In this document: one piece after another, positions 14,185-20,642 of the stretch
Layout: the number at the start of each line of letters is the position of its first letter
Numbering within the stretch: the stretch's first letter is position 1
DNA from: Planctomycetota bacterium
GTDB taxonomy: Bacteria; Planctomycetota; PUPC01; JACPCR01
Assembly: GCA_030740295.1 (NCBI GenBank)
Contig: JASLXP010001257.1
Span: forward strand, 1-20,642
Length of the DNA: 20,642 nt
Reading direction: 5' to 3'
Notes under the pieces: model-generated
The model's database searches: none
Told to the model about the DNA's origin: nothing
Seen by the model: only the letters and a program-made list of their open reading frames with translations
Made by a program: the position numbers and the translations under genes

Positions 14185-16565
14185 TCACAGAGAGAAAAGT
14201 GCGACGGATGGCAAGGCCATCCCACGGAAATAGACCACGACGCAAATCCCCTGCGGGATGGCCTTACCTTCTGTGGTACTTCCTTCTGGTTTGCACGGTC
14301 TCAATCCAGGCAGACTTCGTGCACGAGCGTTGGGCCGGCAAGAATGTGCCATGCACTCACCTGGGAACATTAAGAATTATCCATGCTCAAAGCGCACAGA
14401 GGCTGGTGTTCGATCTTTCTGCGATTCCGGCTGACGCCAGGATTCATCACGCATCCATTTACTGCACCACGAATCAGAATCGGCAGCCCGCCGATTCGCC
14501 CCGGCTGTTCGTCGTTGAGGCGCTGAAGCCGGACGGCCATCTTTCTCGCGGAGCCAAACCGCTCCAACTCGAATCGCCCTGGTATCGTTCGTTCGAAGTC
14601 ACCGAGGCGGTGAAGCGGTGGGTAGGAAAACCGAAGGTTAATTTCGGTGTAGCTGTCGAGGCATTCGAGGGACTCATCGCGCCGCAGACGCGCCTGGAGG
14701 TCCTTTACGAGGGTCACCCCCGCAACCTGCCTGAGCAGGTGACAGGAATCCGTGCAGTACATCACGGCGGGCAGACCTTCATCACCTGGACAGAACATGA
14801 GTCCTACCTGCCAAATGTGGATGAAACCATCTGGATAGAGAAGTTTGCCGAGAACGGCGATACGCTCGCCGAAGGCCGCGGCGATGGGGCCTACGATATG
14901 CCGAATCATCCGGGCATCACGCTTAAGACTCTCCGCAGACTCCAGGGACTTGCCGTGCGAGACAAGGCCAGCGGCTTCCAGGGCATCAAGGGTCTTCGCC
15001 GCACCCGCAGCGTGCCTCCGGTTACCTACCGGATCTACCGACACAACCAGAAGATTACCTCTCAGAATATTCACCACGCTGAGCGCCTTGCCGAAGTGCA
15101 GCCGCTGAGCGGATTTGACCCCGACGTCTATAAGATTCACTTCCGAGGCGAGTTCCTCAATCAACGTGAAGAGCCTTCCTCGGTCATCCCGACGTACCGC
15201 AAGGGGAACGGTGAACCAGTGATACCCGGCGAAGGTCTTTATGTTCACACCACTCCCAAAGAGGGCGCAGTCTACTACGCGGTGACCGTGGCTTTGGCGG
15301 GCACGGAGAATCTCTCCGACATTTCCTCTTCAAACAGCCTTCCCGACCCCGTCATGGAAAAGCCCGGCACGCCTGAACCTGTTCTCCAATGGATTCAGGA
15401 GGACCGCTATCACAAAGACGTGCCTGAGCATTGGTATCGTTTCTGGGCTTCGCCGCCTCTCTGCAATCTGCCTGGCCGTTCGTTTCGCATCGGGGTGAGC
15501 GTACCCCCGAAATTCAAAGCTCCCGGCCCGCTGATCATCAGTTCCATTTCGGGAAGATTTAATCTGCGCAACACGATCCGACTGCCTTCACGAAGCGCGG
15601 TCACACTTGTCGTCCAACGCCAACTCGATTGGCTGCCCGCGCTGTTCTACAACGAAGGCCGAGGCACGCTGCGCGGCCTGACCGGCTGCAAAGTCGATTA
15701 CTTCTCCGAACGCTACATGCTGTCGATCATCAACTGGCTGATGCGTAATTACGAAATCGATCGTTCGAGGATTGAGGGCAGCCTGATGCATTTTGGTCTT
15801 CGGCATCCGGAGATCTTCAAACGAATGCAGATGGGCAGATATACTGCAGGTTACGATCTCCGGTTCGCGCCCGGCGGACCCAGCATGCCGAGTGTGCTTG
15901 GTCCGAAGGGCATCAGAACCGTCCGCGGCGAGGACGCCTGGAAGATGTACAGCGTCAGCGAATACGTGAACGCACATCCAAATCGCGACATTCCGTATCT
16001 GGTCTGCATCTCCGGCACGGGAAAGGATAGCGGGCACACTTCAGAATTCGGTTGGCAGGACGACCCCCGCGGCTGGGCCGGACTTCTCAGAGCGCGAATG
16101 CCGTTCGTAGCATCGTGGAGCAGCCACCCACCCGGAGAACTGATGCGCGGCCTGGGCCGGATGCGCTGGGACGTGACGATTCCCGCATTCTCCAGTTGCT
16201 CCCTCGACAACAATCCCGGCAACGGCGACCCTGGCGATGGCGATTACTACGGCTGTATCAACGGTTGGCTGCTCTGGAATGACAAAGACACCGTTGATAA
16301 AAAGGACCGCTGGGAAATGACAGTCCGGGTAGTCTCTTCATGCCCGGAAGGTGAATGCACCGTAGACATCACGCCCCGCCGATGCGTGAATTTCAAGCCT
16401 CAGAAAGGACGGAAGTTCAGATGGATGAACACCTCTCTTTCTGAGAACGAGATCATTCAATCAGGTGAGGTGACCGCTGATGAATGGGGCCTGGTGACAG
16501 TGAAGACTGTCAAGGTTACTAAAGGTAAGAACCGAGTAGTCATCTACGCCCAGGAACTCGAATAA
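14181..16565 (+). CDS. Secreted DNRLRE / fibronectin-like / inactive esterase-like paralogue
   Basis: This 794-residue protein is a paralogue of the gene before it, with which it shares an ATGA stop-start overlap. A signal peptide (basic n-region, core GWPYLLWYFLLVCTVSI, likely cut after IQA) is followed directly by the DNRLRE-like domain (RLVFDLSAIPADARIHHASI, FEVTEAVKRWVG); the CBM9 domain is absent. A fibronectin-like part follows (VTGIRAVHHGGQTFITWTEH), then the esterase-like region. Where the neighbour has ILVTGCSGGASGSGALHL, this one reads RIEGSLMHFGL: about ten residues including the nucleophile Ser are missing. It is probably a non-catalytic binding or structural relative. The frame is fully open, so it is not simply a dead gene. 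Confidence 0.85.
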   Translation: MITERKVRRMARPSHGNRPRRKSPAGWPYLLWYFLLVCTVSIQADFVHERWAGKNVPCTHLGTLRIIHAQSAQRLVFDLSAIPADARIHHASIYCTTNQNRQPADSPRLFVVEALKPDGHLSRGAKPLQLESPWYRSFEVTEAVKRWVGKPKVNFGVAVEAFEGLIAPQTRLEVLYEGHPRNLPEQVTGIRAVHHGGQTFITWTEHESYLPNVDETIWIEKFAENGDTLAEGRGDGAYDMPNHPGITLKTLRRLQGLAVRDKASGFQGIKGLRRTRSVPPVTYRIYRHNQKITSQNIHHAERLAEVQPLSGFDPDVYKIHFRGEFLNQREEPSSVIPTYRKGNGEPVIPGEGLYVHTTPKEGAVYYAVTVALAGTENLSDISSSNSLPDPVMEKPGTPEPVLQWIQEDRYHKDVPEHWYRFWASPPLCNLPGRSFRIGVSVPPKFKAPGPLIISSISGRFNLRNTIRLPSRSAVTLVVQRQLDWLPALFYNEGRGTLRGLTGCKVDYFSERYMLSIINWLMRNYEIDRSRIEGSLMHFGLRHPEIFKRMQMGRYTAGYDLRFAPGGPSMPSVLGPKGIRTVRGEDAWKMYSVSEYVNAHPNRDIPYLVCISGTGKDSGHTSEFGWQDDPRGWAGLLRARMPFVASWSSHPPGELMRGLGRMRWDVTIPAFSSCSLDNNPGNGDPGDGDYYGCINGWLLWNDKDTVDKKDRWEMTVRVVSSCPEGECTVDITPRRCVNFKPQKGRKFRWMNTSLSENEIIQSGEVTADEWGLVTVKTVKVTKGKNRVVIYAQELE
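14200..14278. repeat. Inverted repeat pair inside the signal-peptide region (copies R4a/R4b)
   Basis: The minus-orientation copy at 14200-14227 matches the consensus at 26 of 28 positions; the plus copy at 14251-14278 matches at 23. The spacer is 23 bp. The pair begins 19 nt after ATG 14181. The minus arm encodes RRMARPSHG in the n-region; the plus arm encodes GWPYLLWY in the hydrophobic core. Three of the five changes in the plus arm convert Cys-His-Pro codons to Tyr-Leu-Leu, making the core more hydrophobic. Confidence 0.88.
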
Positions 16566-16566
16566 A

Positions 16567-16594
16567 GACCGCGGATGGCAAAGCCATCCCACGG
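16567..16594 (-). repeat. Single minus-orientation copy of the palindromic repeat (R5)
   Basis: This copy matches the consensus at 26 of 28 positions. It begins just after the TAA stop of the esterase paralogue and lies 35 bp before the GxxExxY nuclease gene. It lacks a plus-orientation partner at the usual 23-28 bp distance; the next plus copies come right after the nuclease gene, from 17435. Confidence 0.9.
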
Positions 16595-16629
16595 AAAAGC
16601 ATCGGAAGGAAAACAATGGGGACAGGCTG

Positions 16630-17421
16630 ATGCTATATGAAGACCAGACTGAACAGCTTATTGGGGGCCTGTTCGCAGTGCAGAATGAAGTCCGTACTGG
16701 TAAGGGCGAGGAGAACTATCACCAGGCCTACAAGATCTGGCTTGAGGAGAATGACATTCCGTATACCAGCAAGAAGGATCACCCGGTCGTCTTGAATCGC
16801 AAAGTCGTGCACACACTCCAACCTGACATCGTGGTCTGGGATTCGATCATTATTGAGCTAAAAGCGAAATCGAGGAGGTTGATTGATGGCGACTTTATTC
16901 AGTTGTTCGAATATCTGAAATACCGGGGAGATCGGCTGGGGCTCTTGGTTAACATGGGACTCGACCGGGTCTATTTTGAAAGAGTGATTTACGAACAACC
17001 TGAGTATGCACTCCATGAAAACTGGGATTACTGGTCAGGCTCGATCCATGGCGTGGAGCGCGAGACGGGAAACTCAGTGCGAGAAGGCCTGCTCAAGATC
17101 TTCAACATCCACGGCACCGGCTATGGGACAGAAATCGTCTCGAAACTCATTCACTCGGAGCTGGAATATCGAGGTTTGAAGTTCACGACCAATCCCTCCG
17201 CCAACGCGTTCTACAAGACCCACGAGTTAGGCGAATCCACTCTTGAATGTCTCGTCATCAATGAGCAACTGGTCCTGGTTTTCACAGCCCTCTTCGATTC
17301 AAATGACTTCAACATCAGCCGCGGCCTCTCGTACCTGCACGCACTCGACATGGAGTGGGGCATCGCCGTGGATTTCGGAAAAAAGGGTGTCCGAATAAAC
17401 GGCCTCAGGAGAAGAAAATGA
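16630..17421 (+). CDS. GxxExxY-family protein with PDDEXK_3 nuclease fold
   Basis: This 263-residue protein has the hallmark GKGEENY (Gly24, Glu27, Tyr30) and a PD-(D/E)XK core: QPDIVVW with Asp66, IIIELKAK with Glu76 and Lys78, and Gln91 in the following helix, then YRGDRLGLLVNMG. The first ~125 residues are the whole usual family length. The second half (from about residue 150) looks like a separate, diverged restriction-endonuclease-like domain (HGTGYGTEIVSKLIHSELEY). Members are predicted nucleases of unknown role. The C-terminus LRRRK-stop is read from the same bases that form the ribosome-binding site and ATG (ATGA overlap at 17418-17421) in front of the next gene. It has no signal peptide and is out of place among secreted proteins. 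Confidence 0.85.
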   Translation: MLYEDQTEQLIGGLFAVQNEVRTGKGEENYHQAYKIWLEENDIPYTSKKDHPVVLNRKVVHTLQPDIVVWDSIIIELKAKSRRLIDGDFIQLFEYLKYRGDRLGLLVNMGLDRVYFERVIYEQPEYALHENWDYWSGSIHGVERETGNSVREGLLKIFNIHGTGYGTEIVSKLIHSELEYRGLKFTTNPSANAFYKTHELGESTLECLVINEQLVLVFTALFDSNDFNISRGLSYLHALDMEWGIAVDFGKKGVRINGLRRRK

Positions 17422-17434
17422 AATCCCCTTTTTT

Positions 17435-17666
17435 CCGTGGGATGGCTCTGACTCTCTTCCGTGGGATGGCCTTGCCATCCGTGGTACTTCCTCTTTTCCG
17501 TGGGATGGCTTTGCCATCCGTGGTACTTCCTCTTTTACGCGAGAACTCCCTTTTTCCGTGGGATGGCTTTGCCATCCGTGGTACTTCCTCTTTTACGCGA
17601 GAACTCCCTAAGGAGAAGAAAATGAAATCCTCTTTAATCCGTGGGATGGCCTTGCCATCTGTGGTA
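17435..17666 (+). repeat. Tandem array of the palindromic repeat with a duplicated gene start
   Basis: Five plus-orientation copies occur: a truncated one from 17435, then 17459-17486, 17498-17525, 17556-17583 and 17639-17666. The second and third are 39 bp apart (in frame); the third and fourth are tandem 58-bp units (out of frame by one) sharing the tail TACTTCCTCTTTTACGCGAG; the last follows by 83 bp. The sequence AGGAGAAGAAAATGAAATCC is present at 17407-17426 and exactly again at 17611-17630. Frame 1 of the repeat reads RGMALPSVV, and the last copy encodes the signal-peptide core of the following gene. Confidence 0.92.
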
Positions 17667-20642
17667 GTCCTTCTTCTGTCAGCTTCCTTCGCGGAGACCG
17701 TCAGGCTCAAAGCGACCGCGGATATCTGGCTCTCAGACGCGCTTGAATCAGAGCGCAACACCAGCGCGGGCAAGCATTCGAGATTTAAGATCAAGACCAT
17801 CCAGGAGATGGCGGCCATCCGCTTCGATGCTGCGCCTGCCGTTGGACGTGAGGTGTTGAAGGCCACGTTGCACCTCCGCCGAGCCGGCCGCGATATGCTG
17901 CGTTACGTGCGCGTCTCCACCGTCAATCAAGATTGGCTGGAGGGTAAATCAACCAGTTCCTATGGCCCGGCAAGTGGCGCCACCTATATCTGGGCTGATG
18001 CGAACAACAAGAAGCCCTGGGCTTGGCCGGGCTCGCAGTTCTGTGATGTGATCATGTCCGCCGGCAACAGCCTGGTGACGTGGTCCGAGCGCAAGGAATT
18101 GCAGAATGGTTGGATATCCGTGGCGCTTACCCCGGAGTTGATTTATTCGATGGTTGCGAAGGATACAGACGGCCTGGCAGTGATGGACGGCGGAAATCTG
18201 TCCTACTTCAACAACTTCATCCACAGCTCTGAATCCCGCGGCAGCGCGCCCTACATCGAGGTCGTCCTGGGCAAGCCTTTGACTGGTCCCGCCAAACCAG
18301 AGGTGACAGGTGAGCCCGCTCCGGAGCGCTCTCACCTGAAAACCGGCGCCATCAAACTGACCTTCGGCGAAGCTGGAAATGCCTTCTGTTGGAAGATCCG
18401 GATCGACGGCAAACCTGTTGATCGCTGGCGCGTGAAGCATCCATCGCACAAAGGTCCGACGATCATATTTCTCGAAGACTTGCCGCCGGCGAAGGATCTG
18501 AATGTTGAGGTCGTCGCTGTCTCGTCTGGGGGCAAGGCATCCGATGCCGTGAAGGTGAAGGTGAAATCGTCCGCTGCCCTTTCACAGGAAATGAAACTGA
18601 GTTCCTTTACCAGGCCCACTAAAGGAACTGCTCCATCAAAACGCCCTGGCACATTCAGAGTGTGGGCTCTTCCGGGTCTTGTGAAAGTCAGCCCTGAAAG
18701 ATCGTCGCCCATGTTTGGAGACCTCGGCGCAGATGAAGGCTTCAAGCAGGCCAACGCGGTCTGGGACAGTAAGAGCATCCGCCTTCATGGCGCCAAAGGC
18801 GAATACGTTTCTTATCAACTGTGCATCGAGAAGCTGAATGACGCACCACTTACTGACATTCGCATTACACCTGCCTCTCTGAGGGGCCCCGACAACTCGA
18901 AGATCGGCGCCGGCGAGATCGAGCTCTACAGAAACTGGTATGCCCGCAACTCCAGGAAGCAATGGCAGCCGGCTTATTGTGTGCCTCTGAAACCGGGCGA
19001 GGCCCTCCAGATCCCTGATCCGAAACGCAAACTCGCCGACCAGCAGAACCAGACCATCTACGTGGATGTTTATGTCCCGAAGGATGCCGCGCCCGGTATT
19101 CATACCGGCGAAGTGAAGATCGAGTGCGACGGCGCGGCCCCTGTCAGTATTCCCGTTTCCGTTACCGTCCACGATTTCGCCCTGCCTGACCGGCTCAGTT
19201 TCTGGCCGGAGCTCAATGCCTACCGCACGCCGCGGGATGTTCATGATTATTATCGGCTCGCGCATCAGCATCGCTGCGTCGCGAATTACTGGCGCTTTCA
19301 ACCGCAGCTCGAAGGCAAAGGCAAAGACATCAAAGTCAATTGGGAGCGCTACGACCAGACCGTTGGCCCGCTCCTTTCAGGCGAGGCGTTCAGGAACAAT
19401 CGTAGAGCCGGTGTGCCCGTGCCGTGCATGTATCTTCCATTCTGGGATAGCTGGCCAGCCGCGCTTTCGAAGGAGACTTACAGTTACAGGGGCTACTGGC
19501 CGAAACGGGGTGACGACAGAAAACACCTTACCGAGCACTACATGAAAGCCCCCTACATCGGCGACGCGCTGAGCCAGGATTTCAAAGACGCCTTCCTCTC
19601 CGTCGAGCGGCAGTTCATTGAACACTTCAAGGAGAAAGGCTGGACGCAAACCGAGATGCAGTGCTTCTACGGCGGCAAGAACACGCACCGCACCCAATAC
19701 GGCGTGAACATGTGGTGGACGACCGACGAGCCCTATCACTGGGACGACTGGCTGGCGCTGCAGTTCTTCTGCCGGCTCTGGAATCAAGGTCGGCGCGATG
19801 CCGATCCGGAACGCTGGATGGCTCGTGCTGACATCTCCCGCCCGAAATGGCAGGGCAAGGTCCTCGACGGCATCGTTGACACGGTTTACTTCGGTGGCTT
19901 TACCAGCGCGCACCGCTATCGCCGTGTGCGTTCTCTGCAGCAGGACACCGGCTTGAAGGTGATGGCATATGGCAGCGCTAACCGCGACAGCGAAAGCAAC
20001 ACGCGATCGGTAGTGATGATCCTCAACGTCTGGACAAACGGGGCACACGGAATCCTCCCCTGGCAGACGGTCGGCAACGATTCCGCCCTCGACAACGGCG
20101 ACCCCCGCGGTGGAGGCAACGCGCTGATCGTCCCCGGCAACCGATTCGGCGTCAGCGCAGTAGGTGACATGCGTGTGAAGGCGCTGCGCGATGGCCAGCA
20201 GCTCGCGGAATACCTGAAGATCCTCTCCGACCGCTACAAGCTACAGCGGGAGCAGGTGAAAGCCATGGTGCACCGCGCGGTGAACATCCAGGCCGCCCAG
20301 AAAGCCGGCACCGGTGCTGACAACGCAGACGCCATGCAGTTCAGCACTTTGAAAGCTTGGCAGATATCCGAACTGCGCAGGACCCTGGCCGAGCTGATTA
20401 TGAAGAAGAAAGTGGCGCAAGCGGCCAACCCTCAGAAAGACACCACCCGGGAACCCGAGTCCAGCGGCAACTCGAATAATAAACCTGCCGGACAAGATGT
20501 CCGCAAAGAAGTCGAGTCCCGCACGACCAGGGGCAAAGCTACCGCAGTCCACACCACCAGAGCCCCCGCGAGCGATGGTACCCTCAACGATCCCGCCTGG
20601 CAGAAGGCCACGCTCCTCACCATGGGCGATGTCATCGGACCC
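17622..20642 (+). CDS. Secreted DNRLRE / DUF4091 (GH123-like) / CBM9 protein, 3' end outside the window
   Basis: At least 1007 residues are visible with no stop. ATG 17622 follows AGGAG with 6-nt spacing and gives a clean signal peptide, MKSSLIRGMALPSVVVLLLS, cut after ASFA. An upstream ATG at 17418 is in the same frame with an identical ribosome-binding site and would add 68 residues; the downstream start is preferred because it leaves a normal signal peptide. Residues about 25-210 are DNRLRE-like (AAIRFDAAPAVGREVLKATL). About 222-313 is a fibronectin-like domain. About 350-870 resembles DUF4091/GH123-type glycoside hydrolase proteins, with TTDEPYHWDDW (Asp702-Glu703) as a candidate catalytic pair and the late motif MRVKALRDGQQLAEYLKIL. 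At the edge APASDGTLNDPAWQKA opens a CBM9-like domain. It is probably an extracytoplasmic glycan-degrading enzyme. Confidence 0.87.
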   Translation, partial: MKSSLIRGMALPSVVVLLLSASFAETVRLKATADIWLSDALESERNTSAGKHSRFKIKTIQEMAAIRFDAAPAVGREVLKATLHLRRAGRDMLRYVRVSTVNQDWLEGKSTSSYGPASGATYIWADANNKKPWAWPGSQFCDVIMSAGNSLVTWSERKELQNGWISVALTPELIYSMVAKDTDGLAVMDGGNLSYFNNFIHSSESRGSAPYIEVVLGKPLTGPAKPEVTGEPAPERSHLKTGAIKLTFGEAGNAFCWKIRIDGKPVDRWRVKHPSHKGPTIIFLEDLPPAKDLNVEVVAVSSGGKASDAVKVKVKSSAALSQEMKLSSFTRPTKGTAPSKRPGTFRVWALPGLVKVSPERSSPMFGDLGADEGFKQANAVWDSKSIRLHGAKGEYVSYQLCIEKLNDAPLTDIRITPASLRGPDNSKIGAGEIELYRNWYARNSRKQWQPAYCVPLKPGEALQIPDPKRKLADQQNQTIYVDVYVPKDAAPGIHTGEVKIECDGAAPVSIPVSVTVHDFALPDRLSFWPELNAYRTPRDVHDYYRLAHQHRCVANYWRFQPQLEGKGKDIKVNWERYDQTVGPLLSGEAFRNNRRAGVPVPCMYLPFWDSWPAALSKETYSYRGYWPKRGDDRKHLTEHYMKAPYIGDALSQDFKDAFLSVERQFIEHFKEKGWTQTEMQCFYGGKNTHRTQYGVNMWWTTDEPYHWDDWLALQFFCRLWNQGRRDADPERWMARADISRPKWQGKVLDGIVDTVYFGGFTSAHRYRRVRSLQQDTGLKVMAYGSANRDSESNTRSVVMILNVWTNGAHGILPWQTVGNDSALDNGDPRGGGNALIVPGNRFGVSAVGDMRVKALRDGQQLAEYLKILSDRYKLQREQVKAMVHRAVNIQAAQKAGTGADNADAMQFSTLKAWQISELRRTLAELIMKKKVAQAANPQKDTTREPESSGNSNNKPAGQDVRKEVESRTTRGKATAVHTTRAPASDGTLNDPAWQKATLLTMGDVIGP

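Larger units (their letters stand above)
16567..17666 (+). mobile_element. Candidate mobile unit: GxxExxY nuclease gene bracketed by inverted repeat copies
   Basis: The minus copy R5 (16567-16594) and the plus copies from 17435 form an inverted bracket around the nuclease gene. Elsewhere in the window the same minus-then-plus arrangement occurs with only 23-27 bp between the arms, as a short non-coding derivative would. Twenty bases spanning a ribosome-binding site and start codon (17407-17426) recur exactly at 17611-17630, on the right side of the unit. This organisation recalls a nuclease-encoding element with inverted ends plus short MITE-like derivatives, but no transposase, target-site duplication or second copy is visible, so it is a hypothesis. 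Confidence 0.3.

Noticed and set aside
14370..15248. 292-codon minus-strand open frame
   Set aside because: Antisense to the DNRLRE/fibronectin part of the esterase paralogue, with no family resemblance.
17435..17666. CRISPR array
   Set aside because: Intervals are 39, 58 and 83 bp and the sequence between copies is itself repeated; there are no unique spacers and no cas genes.
17405..17866. 153-codon minus-strand frame through the tandem array
   Set aside because: Its sequence is only the repeat read backwards (GKAIPRK-type units), antisense to a better supported signal-peptide gene.
19377..20048. 223-codon minus-strand open frame
   Set aside because: Antisense to the DUF4091/GH123-like region, which carries the TTDEPYHWDDW motif on the plus strand.

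Overview
The window looks like chromosomal DNA of an uncultured PVC-type bacterium, most likely Planctomycetota or Lentisphaerota/Kiritimatiellota. This is inferred from gene content only: two large Ser/Thr-kinase-like genes (one with an FHA domain and a GspE-N/MshEN-like leader, one a membrane pseudokinase with a beta-helix ectodomain) and a run of long secreted DNRLRE/CBM9/DUF4091-type carbohydrate proteins. TGA is used as an ordinary stop in several genes. No rRNA, tRNA or CRISPR was seen.

Layout. 1-247: 5' part of a minus-strand hypothetical gene. 274-571: eroded remains resembling a small CxxC redox-domain (DUF1858-like) protein. 583-1302: RIC-type di-iron repair protein whose ScdA_N domain lacks its usual Cys pair. 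1381-1463: inverted pair of a palindromic repeat. 1588-2634: selD, apparently a selenoprotein itself (in-frame TGA at the catalytic Cys position, hairpin downstream). 2662-4065 (minus) and 4326-7985 (plus): divergent kinase and pseudokinase. 8143-8877: GNAT acetyltransferase preceded by a heptamer array. 9039-9783: globin translationally coupled to a frameshifted GYD gene. 9789-11097 (minus): sensorless histidine kinase, a hemerythrin-like remnant and a decayed zinc-ribbon-like ORF.

11188-20642 is a plus-strand secreted-protein cluster with ATGA overlaps: a CBM9-DNRLRE-esterase protein, a paralogue that lost the nucleophile region, a GxxExxY (PDDEXK_3) nuclease, and a DNRLRE-DUF4091-CBM9 protein that runs off the window.

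The most interesting signal is a dispersed palindromic repeat with core GGATGGC-YTT-GCCATCC and flanks CCGTG and GTGGTA. It occurs as inverted pairs, as a tandem array, and on both sides of the GxxExxY nuclease gene. In all three secreted-protein genes it starts 17-19 nt after the ATG and encodes much of the signal peptide, using two different reading frames of the same repeat. This suggests a mobile or amplifying element that donates signal peptides, comparable in principle to in-frame Rickettsia palindromic elements, and possibly linked to the nuclease.

The left half carries several intact or decaying NO/O2/iron genes (RIC, CxxC relic, globin, GYD, hemerythrin remnant), suggesting a stress module in erosion.
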